Of a DNA stretch of 48,180 nt, positions 33,594 through 42,894 are shown in pieces. The number at the start of each line of letters is the position of its first letter. The first letter of the stretch is position 1. The stretch covers positions 1 to 48,180 of the forward strand of contig JANOPZ010000144.1 of the NCBI GenBank assembly GCA_031422195.1, given 5' to 3'. This DNA comes from JALOTE01 sp031422195. GTDB lineage: Bacteria; Pseudomonadota; Alphaproteobacteria; Rhizobiales; Rhizobiaceae. The position numbers and the translations under genes were made by a program. A model generated the notes under the pieces. That model saw only the letters and a program-made list of their open reading frames with translations, was not told where the DNA came from and ran no database searches.

Positions 33594-35062
33594 ATTGCAA
33601 TGCGGCTCGATTCGCTTGCCGCAATATCGCGGTAGAGCTTGGCATAAAGAGCGGCACTGTTCTCCCACGACACATCGGCAGCCAAGCCACGCTTCTGTAA
33701 AATCAGCCACTGCGCACGATCATTGTAGGCGTCAACAGTCCGGCGAATGGCCCGGCCAAATTGATCACGCGTAATCGGGTAAAATTGCACCCCGGTTGCA
33801 CTTTTTGCCGTTTGCGAGGCATGGTTGAGATCAACCACCGTATCTGCCAAACCACCCGTACGCGCGACGACAGGAATGGCACCGTATCTCAGGGCGCAAA
33901 GTTGCGTTAGACCGCATGGTTCAAAGCGGGACGGCACCAACAGCGCATCTGCTCCTGCTTGGATGAGATGCGACAAGCCTTCATCATAGCCGATAATTAC
34001 ACCGATCTTACCCGGATGGCGTGCGGCAGCAGCCTGCAACTCAGCTTCCAGTATAGCATCCCCGGCACCCAATACGACCAATGAGCCACCCAACGATACA
34101 ATCAAGTCGGCGTTGGCGCTCAGCAAATCCATGCCCTTTTGCCATGTTATTCTGCTGACGACAGCAAACAACGGGCCGGACGTTGGGGCTAAGCCGAAGC
34201 GCGCCTGCAAAGCAAGCTTATTTGGAGAGCGTCTTTCAACTGTTGAAGCCGAATAATGCGACACCAAATGCGTGTCTGTACCCGGATTCCAAACGCTTGT
34301 GTCGATCCCGTTGACGATGCCATGAACATCCACACCCCGCGCACGGATCAGTCCGTCTAAACCCATACCAAATTCCGGCGTTGTAATTTCCTCGGCATAG
34401 GTCGGGCTAACGGTGGTAATGGCGTTGGCATATTGTATGCCGGCTTTTAAAAAACCAACATCGCCATAATATTCAATTCCATCAACACTCATGGCTGTTT
34501 GTGGAAGCCCAAGCGCCGGAAAAATACTCGGGGAAAATTGACCCTGAAATGCCATATTATGTATTGTCATCAAAGTTGCAGGTCGCGCGCCACGGCTATG
34601 CGCAACATAAGCGGGAACCAATCCCGCCTGCCAGTCATGGGCGTGAATAACATCAAACGCAGCAGAGCCCGCTCGCCCACAACCATAGGCAGCGGCAGCA
34701 GCCGAAAAAGCCGCAAAACGGGTCCAATTATCAGCCCAATCCTTGCCATTTGCGTCGCCATAAGGGCCGCCCTCACGGTCAAACAAACCAGGACAATCCA
34801 GAATAACCAGTGGAATTTCACCAAGATTATGTGCGACCAGTCGTGCTGGCGAACCAAATAAATCACCAAAGTCATGCACAACACGCTCTTGGGTCGAGTT
34901 CAATTGCGCAAGTTTAGCTTTGACTTGCCGATAGCCCGGCAAAAATGTGGTAACATCGCAATGATGCGGCTTCAATGCCGTCGGCAAAGCACCCGCCACA
35001 TCGGCGAGGCCCCCGGTTTTAATCAACGGATAAACTTCCGATGCAACGGAGAGAATTCTCAC
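33590..35062 (-). CDS. glgA: Glycogen synthase
   Basis: This 490-residue GT5 glycosyltransferase adds glucose from ADP-glucose to the glycogen chain. The ADP-glucose binding motif KTGGLADVAGALP is at residues 15-27; VIHAHDWQAGLVPAYVA and ITTVSPTYAEEI follow, and the C-terminal domain has VVSRITWQKGMDLL, LLVPSRFEPCGLTQLCALRY and ARTGGLADTVVDL. The start is GTG at 35062 with GAGGG about 7 bases upstream. It lies 18 bases after glgC, which makes its substrate, and overlaps glgX. Confidence 0.97.
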   Translation of the reverse strand: MRILSVASEVYPLIKTGGLADVAGALPTALKPHHCDVTTFLPGYRQVKAKLAQLNSTQERVVHDFGDLFGSPARLVAHNLGEIPLVILDCPGLFDREGGPYGDANGKDWADNWTRFAAFSAAAAAYGCGRAGSAAFDVIHAHDWQAGLVPAYVAHSRGARPATLMTIHNMAFQGQFSPSIFPALGLPQTAMSVDGIEYYGDVGFLKAGIQYANAITTVSPTYAEEITTPEFGMGLDGLIRARGVDVHGIVNGIDTSVWNPGTDTHLVSHYSASTVERRSPNKLALQARFGLAPTSGPLFAVVSRITWQKGMDLLSANADLIVSLGGSLVVLGAGDAILEAELQAAAARHPGKIGVIIGYDEGLSHLIQAGADALLVPSRFEPCGLTQLCALRYGAIPVVARTGGLADTVVDLNHASQTAKSATGVQFYPITRDQFGRAIRRTVDAYNDRAQWLILQKRGLAADVSWENSAALYAKLYRDIAASESSRIAI

Positions 35063-35080
35063 CTGTCAGCCCTCTTTATC

Positions 35081-36355
35081 CTATTCGTTCGATAGGCCAG
35101 CACGAATTAGCATATCCTGTGTAATGAGGCTTATACCGCTTTCGGTGCGCCTGAACCGCTTTGCATCAAGCTCAGGATCTTCGCCGACAATCAAGCCCGG
35201 CGGAATTTTTACACCTCGGTCGACAACCACTTTTTTCAGCCGGGCGCCACGGCCAATAATGCAATCGGGCAGCACAACCGCTTCGTCCAGCGCCGAATAT
35301 GAACAACACAAAACACCCGTAAACAACAGGCTGCGATAAACCTCCGAACCAGAGATAATGCAATCACCCGACACCAGCGATGATACCGCCGAACCACGGC
35401 GGCCATCCTCATTATGCACAAACTTTGCCGGCGGCTTAATCTCTGCGTAAGTCCAAATGGGCCAAGAGCGGTCATAAAGGTCAAGTTCTGGCAAAATATC
35501 TGTGAGATCGATATTGGCTTGCCAATAGGCCTCTACCGTTCCAACATCGCGCCAATAGGCCTCGTTTTCAATCGAAGCCCGCACGCAGGATGAGGCAAAA
35601 CGGTGCGCCACGGCTTTGCCGCCAGCCACAATATGCGGGATCAAATCCTTACCAAAATCGCGGCTTGAGCCGGGTTCGGCAGCATCGCGCTTTAATTGTT
35701 CAATCAGAAACTTAGTGGTAAAAACATAGATCCCCATTGAGGCCAAAGCCATATCAGGGTTACCGGGTATGCAAGGCGGGTCTTTGGGCTTTTCAACAAA
35801 CGCCACGATACGGTCGTTCTCATCGACATGCATCACACCAAAGCCGGTGGCTTCCATACGTGGCACTTCCAAGCAACCCACGGTCACATCAGCGCCTTGA
35901 TTGACGTGCTGTTGCAGCATTAATTCATAGTCCATTTTGTAAATATGGTCGCCCGCAAGAATGACCATATATTGGACGCCGTAACTCTCGATGATGTCAA
36001 TGTTCTGGTAAACCGCGTCGGCCGTACCCTCATACCATTGTGTTTCGGAAACGCGTTGAGAAGCCGGTAAAATATCGAAACTTTCATTTCGTTCGGGTCG
36101 CAAAAAGTTCCAGCCGCGCTGCAAATGGCGGATCATCGAATGCGCTTTATATTGGGTTGCAACGCCAATACGGCGGATACCGGAATTGAGTGCATTCGAC
36201 AGGGCAAAGTCGATAATACGCGACTTGCCGCCAAAATAAACCGCAGGCTTGGCGCGCCTGTCGGTCAACTCCATCAAACGGCTGCCCCGCCCCCCGGCAA
36301 GAACATAGGCCATCGCATCACGGGCAAGTGGCTGGTTTCCGCGTAGATCCATCAT
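35081..36355 (-). CDS. glgC: Glucose-1-phosphate adenylyltransferase
   Basis: This 424-residue ADP-glucose pyrophosphorylase commits glucose-1-phosphate to glycogen. The nucleotide-binding motif YVLAGGRGSRLMELTDRRAK is near residues 17-36; GTADAVYQNI, VMILAGDHIYKMDYE-type sequence (here VILAGDHIYKMDYELML) and FVEKPKDPP follow. The C-terminal part is a left-handed beta-helix (VVLPDCIIGRGARLKKVVVD). The ATG at 36355 is chosen because GGGGGAAA lies 5-7 bases upstream; a second ATG follows at once. Allosteric control by glycolytic intermediates is known for the family. Confidence 0.97.
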   Translation of the reverse strand: MMDLRGNQPLARDAMAYVLAGGRGSRLMELTDRRAKPAVYFGGKSRIIDFALSNALNSGIRRIGVATQYKAHSMIRHLQRGWNFLRPERNESFDILPASQRVSETQWYEGTADAVYQNIDIIESYGVQYMVILAGDHIYKMDYELMLQQHVNQGADVTVGCLEVPRMEATGFGVMHVDENDRIVAFVEKPKDPPCIPGNPDMALASMGIYVFTTKFLIEQLKRDAAEPGSSRDFGKDLIPHIVAGGKAVAHRFASSCVRASIENEAYWRDVGTVEAYWQANIDLTDILPELDLYDRSWPIWTYAEIKPPAKFVHNEDGRRGSAVSSLVSGDCIISGSEVYRSLLFTGVLCCSYSALDEAVVLPDCIIGRGARLKKVVVDRGVKIPPGLIVGEDPELDAKRFRRTESGISLITQDMLIRAGLSNE

Positions 36356-36393
36356 ATCAGTTTCCCCCAAAACCACGTATGTATATGCGCCAT

Positions 36394-38613
36394 TTATTGC
36401 GCCTCATATTCAAGCATGATGGTGGTCAACGGTGGCAGCGTCAACACACCAAAACGTTTGCCGCCTTCATCCACAACATTAACTGCGCCCATATTTCCGC
36501 GGCCCTGCCCGCCATAATGGGCAGCATCGGTATTGATGATTTCTTTCCATCGGCCTTTGTGTGGCAAAGGCACTTTATAGCCCGAACGTTCCACCGGCGT
36601 AAAATTGCTAATCACAGCAATTGGAGCGTGCCCGGGCGCTTTTCTGAGCCATGCAAAGACTGAGTTTTTAGCGTCGTCGCCGATCAGCCATTCAAAACCC
36701 TCAGGCTCACAATCGCGCTGGTGCAATGCGGGCCGATCACGATAGGCGTGGTTCAAGTCTTTGACGAGTTGCCGCATCCCGCCATGCATGTGGGTGTCTT
36801 CAAGATGCCAGTCGAGTGACTGCTTTTCTGTCCACTCTGTCCACGGCGCAAGTTCTTGGCCCATAAACAGTAGTTTCTTGCCGGGGTAGCCCCACATAAA
36901 GCCATAATAAGCGCGAAGCGTCGCAAATTTCTCAAGGTCCGGGCCTGGCATTTTTTTCAGCAGCGAGCCTTTGCCATGGACCACCTCATCATGGCTGAGC
37001 GGCAGAACATAGTTTTCGGTAAAGGCGTAAACCATGCCGAATGTCATCTCACTATGGTGGTGTTCGCGGTGGATGGGGTCGCGCTGCAGATATTGCAACG
37101 TATCATGCATAAAGCCCATATTCCATTTAAAGCCAAAACCAAGCCCGCCTTCGTGCACGGGCGCAGAGACCTTAGGCCAAGCTGTCGATTCCTCGGCAAT
37201 TGTAAATGCTGTTGGGTGAACGCTGTAAACCGCCATATTCATCTGTTTGAGAAACTCGACCGACTCGAGGTTTTCCCGCCCGCCAAACTGGTTTGGCACC
37301 CACTCACCTGCTTTGCGGCTATAATCCAAATACAGCATCGAGGCGACCGCATCGACCCGCAATGCATCAACATGGTAGCGCTCACACCAGAAAAGAGCGT
37401 TGTTGACAAGAAAGCTCATCACTTCCTTGCGGCCGAAGTTATAAATTGCCGTGTTCCAATCCGGGTGGAAGCCTTGGCGCGGATCGGCATGCTCATAAAG
37501 CGCAGTACCATCAAAATTGGCGAGACCATGGGCATCCACCGGAAAATGCGCTGGCACCCAATCAAGAATCACGCCCAAACCAGCTTGATGCGCACCATCA
37601 ACAAAGCGCGCAAAACCTTCGGGCTCACCAAACCGCGCAGACGGCGCATAAAGCCCGGTGGTCTGATAGCCCCATGACGGATCATAAGGGTGTTCAGACA
37701 CTGGCAAAAACTCGATATGGGTAAAGCCCATATCCACACAATAGGGGATCAGCGTATCGGCCATTTCGTCCCAAGTCAGGAAGCGGTCATCCGGCCCACG
37801 CTTCCATGAACCGGCATGCACTTCGTAGATGGAAACCGGCACACGGCGTTGATCATTGCCGAGCCAGTTTTTGCGGTGCGCAGCATCACCCCATTCATGG
37901 GCAAAAGGCTTGGCCACAATCGACGCGGTTTTCGGGCGAAACTCCGACTGAAACGCATAGGGATCAGCTTTCAATGGCTGAACCGTGCCATCGTTTGACA
38001 CAATCTCATATTTATAAATCGTACCGGCCGGAATATCTGGAACAAAAGTTTCCCAAATGCCGGTATCGAGCCGAAGCCTCATGACATGCCGGCGGCCATC
38101 CCAGCCATTAAAATCACCCACGACAGATACGCGTTTGGCATTGGGCGCCCAGACAGCAAAGTGAACGCCATCTGCACCTTCAAATGTCATGAGATGCGCG
38201 CCAAGTTTATCAAACAGGCGCAAATGCGTGCCTTCAGAGATGTAATAATCATCCATCGGGCCAAGAACCGGGCTAAACGAATAAGCGTCCGTTACCCACC
38301 ATTGGTCAGCGCCGCGTGTGGCATGGTATTTAATAGGCTGGCGTTGTTTGAGCGAAACTTCGCCTTCAAAAAAACCATCATTATGACGACGGTTAAGTGC
38401 ACCTATGGCTTTGCCATCAAGGGTAAACGCGTTTAGCTTTTCTGCAGCATGGACAAAGGCCCGGGAAACAAAAACTGACCCGCTCTGATGAAGACCCAGC
38501 ACCGAGAACGGGTCGCTGTGTGTTCCGGAAACAATAGCAGCAATAGCGTCTTGATCAATTGACCATCCACCAGGGGCCTTTACAGCCACCTGAGATTGTT
38601 TTTGTTTGGCCAT
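36394..38613 (-). CDS. glgB: 1,4-alpha-glucan branching enzyme
   Basis: This 739-residue GH13 enzyme forms alpha-1,6 branches in glycogen. It has two N-terminal beta-sandwich parts (FSVLGLHQSGSVFVSRAFVH; VHFAVWAPNAKRVSVVGDFN) before the barrel (SIYEVHAGSWKRG). Catalytic residues lie in VDALRVDAVASMLY (Asp), FTIAEESTAWP (Glu) and LPLSHDEVVHGKGSL (His-Asp-Glu). The ATG at 38613 is preceded by GGAGGA with 5 bases spacing. It lies 36 bases downstream of glgP and 38 upstream of glgC in the same operon. Confidence 0.98.
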   Translation of the reverse strand: MAKQKQSQVAVKAPGGWSIDQDAIAAIVSGTHSDPFSVLGLHQSGSVFVSRAFVHAAEKLNAFTLDGKAIGALNRRHNDGFFEGEVSLKQRQPIKYHATRGADQWWVTDAYSFSPVLGPMDDYYISEGTHLRLFDKLGAHLMTFEGADGVHFAVWAPNAKRVSVVGDFNGWDGRRHVMRLRLDTGIWETFVPDIPAGTIYKYEIVSNDGTVQPLKADPYAFQSEFRPKTASIVAKPFAHEWGDAAHRKNWLGNDQRRVPVSIYEVHAGSWKRGPDDRFLTWDEMADTLIPYCVDMGFTHIEFLPVSEHPYDPSWGYQTTGLYAPSARFGEPEGFARFVDGAHQAGLGVILDWVPAHFPVDAHGLANFDGTALYEHADPRQGFHPDWNTAIYNFGRKEVMSFLVNNALFWCERYHVDALRVDAVASMLYLDYSRKAGEWVPNQFGGRENLESVEFLKQMNMAVYSVHPTAFTIAEESTAWPKVSAPVHEGGLGFGFKWNMGFMHDTLQYLQRDPIHREHHHSEMTFGMVYAFTENYVLPLSHDEVVHGKGSLLKKMPGPDLEKFATLRAYYGFMWGYPGKKLLFMGQELAPWTEWTEKQSLDWHLEDTHMHGGMRQLVKDLNHAYRDRPALHQRDCEPEGFEWLIGDDAKNSVFAWLRKAPGHAPIAVISNFTPVERSGYKVPLPHKGRWKEIINTDAAHYGGQGRGNMGAVNVVDEGGKRFGVLTLPPLTTIMLEYEAQ

Positions 38614-38649
38614 GATTGTCCTCCGGTCACAACCATGCGCGAAAACGCT

Positions 38650-41142
38650 TTAGCTTTCCAGTGCTTTTACGTTCCAAATGTCACGGGCGTATTCGCGGAT
38701 TGTTCGGTCAGACGAGAACCATCCAACGCGTGCTGTATTCAGGATGGCCTTTTCAGCCCAGAGCGAAGGTCTATGCCAAATGGCATCCACTTCTGTTTGC
38801 GCACGGTGATAATCAGCATAATCGGCCGCCACCATAAACCAGTCATGGTCGTTGAGGCCCGCCACCATACCGGCATACCGGCCTGGCTCTTCAGGCGAAA
38901 ACACGCCCGAACCAATCGAGCTTAACGCTTGGCGTAATAATGCGGTTTTCTCAATGATCTGACGCGGGTTGTGACCGTCACGGCGAGCTTTATCCACTTG
39001 GTCCGTTGTCATGCCGAAAATGATGATGTTATCATCACCGATATGCTCTTTCATCTCCACATTGGCGCCATCAAGCGTGCCAATGGTCAAAGCGCCATTC
39101 ATAGCAAACTTCATATTACCGGTACCGGACGCCTCCATTCCAGCCGTTGAAATTTGTTCAGACAAATCAGCTGCCGGAATAATCACTTCAGCCAATGACA
39201 CGTTGTAATTGGGGATAAACGCCACCTTCAACAGCCCGCGAACCGCTGGATCGGAGTTAACTGTGCGCGCCACATCATTGGCCAGTTTAATAATAAGTTT
39301 GGCGTTATGGTAGCTGGACGCCGCTTTGCCGGCAAAAATCTTAACCCTTGGTGCCCAGTCCTTTTCAGGGTGCGCCCGCATTTCATCATAGAGCACCACG
39401 GTATGAAGTACGTTGAGAAGCTGGCGCTTATATTCATGAATGCGCTTAATCTGCACATCAAACATGGCATTCGGGTCAATTTTCAGGCCCAAACGGCGTT
39501 GCACCAATTGAGCAAGACGGATTTTATTGTCGTGCTTGACAGCCATAAACGCCTTTTGGAATGACGTGTCTTTGGCAAATGGCTCTAAGTCTTTTAACTT
39601 ATCGGCATTGTCCATGAAGCCGTCGCCAATGGTTTCACGCAAAAGGCTGGTAAGGCCAGGGTTACACTGCATCAACCAACGGCGCGGTGTGATGCCGTTT
39701 GTTTTATTATTGATACGGTTTGGGTAAAGCGCATGGAGGTCAGAAAATACCGTTTTTTTCATCAAATCAGTATGCAGCGCCGATACGCCATTGATAGAAT
39801 GTGACCCAACAAACGCCAGATTGCCCATACGAACGCGGCGCTCGCCACCTTCATCAATCAGTGAAATTGAACGTATTTGCTCGTCGTTAAAGTCTTTTTC
39901 TTTGCGGGCTTCACGCAGAATTTGGCCATTAATTGCATAAATCAACTGCATATGGCGTGGTAACATCCGCTCCATCAGGTGCACTGGCCAGCTTTCAAGC
40001 GCTTCCGGCAACAATGTATGGTTGGTGTAGCCAAAGGTGGCCCGGGTCAGGTCCCAAGCAAGGCCAAAATCAATACGGTGAATATCAACAAGCAAACGCA
40101 TCAACTCGGCAACCGAAATGGCCGGGTGTGTGTCATTCAATTGAATGGCCACTTTATCTGGCAAGGTGCGCAAATCACCGAACTGCATCAAATGACGGCG
40201 CAAAATATCTTGCAATGAGGCTGAGCAGAAAAAATATTCTTGGCGAAGCCGCAATTCCTGACCGGCAGGCGTTGCATCTGCAGGATATAAGACGCGGGTT
40301 AAAGTTTCAGCGCGTGTCGAATCATGCAAAGCGCCAATATGATCACCAGCATTAAAGGCATCCAAACGAATTGGGTCAACTGGGCTTGCTGACCAGAGGC
40401 GCAATGTGTTCACACGGTCGGCTTTCCAGCCAACGATTGGCGTATCAAAAGCGGTTGCAATGACCTTTTCGAGCGGACGCCAAACGCAGCGCGCCATACC
40501 ATCCTTGTCTTCTCCAACCATATCAACCGCGCCGCCAAAACCAACCTCATAGGCCGATTCTTGACGCTCAAACTCCCAAGGATTACCGTGGTTGAGCCAC
40601 GTTTCAGGAAACTCGATCTGCCATCCATCGGCAATTTGCTGGCGGAACAACCCGTGCACATACCGGATACCGTAGCCATAGGCCGGAATATCAACAGTTG
40701 CCATGGATTCCATAAAACATGCCGCCAAGCGGCCAAGGCCACCATTGCCCAGCGCAGCATCCGGCTCCAAAGCGGCAATCGCATCAAGATTAACCTCAAG
40801 GCCTGCCAAAGCTTCGCGCAGTTCATCCATCAAGCCAAGGTTAGACACCGCATCGCGCAAAAGACGGCCGATCAGAAACTCTAAACTGAGATAATAAACC
40901 CGCTTACCTTTCTGCTCATAGGTTTTGCGGGTTGATACCATCCAAGCATCAATAACACGGTCGCGAATAGCCAGAATACTGGCTTGAAGCCAATCATGCG
41001 ATTTTGCGACTTCCGGGTCTTTGCCAATATCAAACTTCAGACGGGCGAGAATCTGGCCTTGAAGCACTGAATTTTCAACTTTTGAAGGAGCCTCGTTAAC
41101 TGACAAGGCTTTGGATGCAGCGGTTTTGATTTTGGTTGCCAC
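38650..41142 (-). CDS. glgP: Glycogen phosphorylase
   Basis: This 830-residue GT35 enzyme releases glucose-1-phosphate from glycogen chain ends using pyridoxal phosphate. Family motifs are YYLSLEFLIGRLLRDAVSNL, DAALGNGGLGRLAACFMES, IQLNDTHPAISVAELMRLL and the cofactor lysine region EASGTGNMKFAMNGALTIGT. It is the first gene of glgP-glgB-glgC-glgA-glgX on the minus strand. The start is GTG at 41142 with GGAAA about 7 bases upstream. The upstream region holds several dyads that may be operators. Confidence 0.98.
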   Translation of the reverse strand: MATKIKTAASKALSVNEAPSKVENSVLQGQILARLKFDIGKDPEVAKSHDWLQASILAIRDRVIDAWMVSTRKTYEQKGKRVYYLSLEFLIGRLLRDAVSNLGLMDELREALAGLEVNLDAIAALEPDAALGNGGLGRLAACFMESMATVDIPAYGYGIRYVHGLFRQQIADGWQIEFPETWLNHGNPWEFERQESAYEVGFGGAVDMVGEDKDGMARCVWRPLEKVIATAFDTPIVGWKADRVNTLRLWSASPVDPIRLDAFNAGDHIGALHDSTRAETLTRVLYPADATPAGQELRLRQEYFFCSASLQDILRRHLMQFGDLRTLPDKVAIQLNDTHPAISVAELMRLLVDIHRIDFGLAWDLTRATFGYTNHTLLPEALESWPVHLMERMLPRHMQLIYAINGQILREARKEKDFNDEQIRSISLIDEGGERRVRMGNLAFVGSHSINGVSALHTDLMKKTVFSDLHALYPNRINNKTNGITPRRWLMQCNPGLTSLLRETIGDGFMDNADKLKDLEPFAKDTSFQKAFMAVKHDNKIRLAQLVQRRLGLKIDPNAMFDVQIKRIHEYKRQLLNVLHTVVLYDEMRAHPEKDWAPRVKIFAGKAASSYHNAKLIIKLANDVARTVNSDPAVRGLLKVAFIPNYNVSLAEVIIPAADLSEQISTAGMEASGTGNMKFAMNGALTIGTLDGANVEMKEHIGDDNIIIFGMTTDQVDKARRDGHNPRQIIEKTALLRQALSSIGSGVFSPEEPGRYAGMVAGLNDHDWFMVAADYADYHRAQTEVDAIWHRPSLWAEKAILNTARVGWFSSDRTIREYARDIWNVKALES

Positions 41143-41247
41143 AGTAATTTCCAGTTCCGAATTTGGGAGAAAAGCGTAAGATTTGAGCGAACACTACAAT
41201 GAATCGGTAGCCAACCGGTTAAGCAAAAAACAAATAATGGCTGACAT

Positions 41248-41262
41248 GTGCCAATTTGGCAC
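41248..41262. promoter_or_regulatory. Dyad upstream of glgP (GTGCCA-ATT-TGGCAC)
   Basis: A perfect inverted repeat with 6-base arms and a 3-base centre lies about 106-120 bases before the glgP start codon. It could be an operator for control of the glycogen operon; no regulator is identified. Confidence 0.5.
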
Positions 41263-41334
41263 TGAATATGGTGCTCTGGCATGGCATAAGTTCGCACAGT
41301 GAGCAACTGCCAAGGTTTTGGCCAATATCCAAGA

Positions 41335-41340
41335 TGTCAA
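41335..41340 (-). promoter_or_regulatory. Possible -35 element for the glg operon
   Basis: TTGACA reads toward glgP on the minus strand. The matching -10 hexamer at 17-base spacing (AACCTT) is poor, so this is a weak candidate. Confidence 0.3.
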
Positions 41341-41370
41341 ATTAATTGAACTACGGGACGTATGGCGTCA

Positions 41371-41385
41371 TGTCACAAGGTGACA
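41371..41385. promoter_or_regulatory. Dyad upstream of glgP (TGTCAC-AAG-GTGACA)
   Basis: A perfect inverted repeat with 6-base arms and a 3-base centre lies about 30 bases upstream of the -35 candidate, between glgP and the GT39 gene stop. The form suits a dimeric regulator. Confidence 0.5.
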
Positions 41386-41427
41386 ACGCAAATTAAAGTC
41401 GTTGGGAAGCTGGTGCAGGTAAGCACG

Positions 41428-42894
41428 TTACGGGCTGAGTGGCTCCGCTTTTGGTCTTGAAAGCCGAATAGCCAGATATTCGCCGGCTTTGCCTCCAATC
41501 CCGCGGGTTAGTGTCTTGAGCGGCATCTGCACATCAAACCGCTCGCTTAGAAAAGCAAAATCCAAACGGGCGCGTTCGACAAACAGGGCTGGCTTAGCGA
41601 TGAGCGCCGGTTCAACGTGAGCTTCAAATGAATATCGGCTTCGCTCATTGAGTTGAATAACGGGAACAGAATTTGGATTATTGCGTAGAGCCCAGCGCAA
41701 TTGCGCCGTGGTTGCGTAACTGCTTGTCGCTATCCAAGCCAGATTCTCGCGGGTTGCAAGCGCTTGGACCTCTTCACTGAAGACATCCCAGCCGCGTAAT
41801 TGGTTGGTTTTGTCAACTTCCCCTCTTGCATACCCGATAGGTGATAAAGCAGCTGCAAAAAATACGAGCGCGAAAAAAGCGCCGATCGGTACTATGCTTT
41901 TCGACAGTCGCTCATATTTTGGCATCATTAAAACGGTGGCAAGTCCCAGCACAAAAGCAAAGCATAGCGGAGCTGGCCAACCGCCTTGAACCCGGGCAAA
42001 TTGGGCATGCCAAATAAGATAAACCAAAAATGGCAAAGAGGTAGAAACAGCAAGATGTGCGCTGCGCGATAATACAAAATCTCGCATGCTAGCGTAACGC
42101 ACCAATCCAATACCGCCAAGGATCACTGCAGCTGGATGAAATAGCACAAAGGCCGCACCGAGAAATTCGGGGAAATACCGGGGATCATAGCCGTTGCCTT
42201 GGCCAACGCGCCCCGCCTGCTTCATAAATGATACCCACTCATGGTTAGCATTCCACCAAATAACGGGTGTAAACAGCAAAACGGCAATGATGCCGCCGAT
42301 CCAAATTTGCCAACGTAGAAGATCACTTCGAAGCTCGCGCGATGTGATTACGCAGAGCAACAAGCCCGTTCCCAGAAACAGCACACTATATTTTGACAAC
42401 AGGCCAAGGCCGACAAAAAAACCGGCAACCAGCCACCAATTTCGATTGCCAGAAGCCAGTCGCTCGGCAACTGCCCACACTGTCAACGCCCAAAACAGCA
42501 TTGCGGGCGCGTCCGGCGTGATCACAACTGCGTTGCCTATGACCATTGGCAGGGCACAATAAACCAGAGTGCAGAGATTTGCTTGGTCTTTGCCCACAAG
42601 GATCGCTACGGTTCGCCACATTGCAAACGCTGTGGTTAGCGTTGCAAGTGAAGCGATAAACCTGACGCCAAGTGTGGTGTCACCGAAAATGGCTGTTCCG
42701 GCCCTGACCCACCAGGCTACCATGGGGGCATGGTCATAATAGCCCCATTGAAGGTTTTTGGACCAGGTCCAATAATATGCTTCATCTTCGGCAAGGCCTA
42801 TTGTAGCGCTTGCAACAATCCATAGGAGTGCAAAACCGAAAAGCCCTATTATTAAAGGCTTTGGGTTGCTGACACGCAAAACAATGTCAGACAT
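41428..42894 (-). CDS. GT39 family membrane glycosyltransferase
   Basis: This 488-residue protein resembles the ArnT/PMT-like GT39 family, which moves a sugar from a polyprenyl-phosphate donor onto lipid A, another glycolipid or a protein on the periplasmic side. About ten membrane helices are visible from residue 14 to 360. The acidic catalytic motif in the first loop is GLAEDEAYYWTWSKNLQWGY, followed by YDHAPMVAWWVRAG. A soluble C-terminal domain of about 115 residues follows. It overlaps the upstream polyprenyl-phosphate sugar synthase gene by 8 bases, which fits a donor-making and donor-using pair. Confidence 0.9.
   Translation of the reverse strand: MSDIVLRVSNPKPLIIGLFGFALLWIVASATIGLAEDEAYYWTWSKNLQWGYYDHAPMVAWWVRAGTAIFGDTTLGVRFIASLATLTTAFAMWRTVAILVGKDQANLCTLVYCALPMVIGNAVVITPDAPAMLFWALTVWAVAERLASGNRNWWLVAGFFVGLGLLSKYSVLFLGTGLLLCVITSRELRSDLLRWQIWIGGIIAVLLFTPVIWWNANHEWVSFMKQAGRVGQGNGYDPRYFPEFLGAAFVLFHPAAVILGGIGLVRYASMRDFVLSRSAHLAVSTSLPFLVYLIWHAQFARVQGGWPAPLCFAFVLGLATVLMMPKYERLSKSIVPIGAFFALVFFAAALSPIGYARGEVDKTNQLRGWDVFSEEVQALATRENLAWIATSSYATTAQLRWALRNNPNSVPVIQLNERSRYSFEAHVEPALIAKPALFVERARLDFAFLSERFDVQMPLKTLTRGIGGKAGEYLAIRLSRPKAEPLSP

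Noticed and set aside
36976..37677. Plus-strand open frame of 233 codons opposite glgB
   Set aside because: glgB has complete catalytic motifs on the other strand, and the opposite frame shows no domain.
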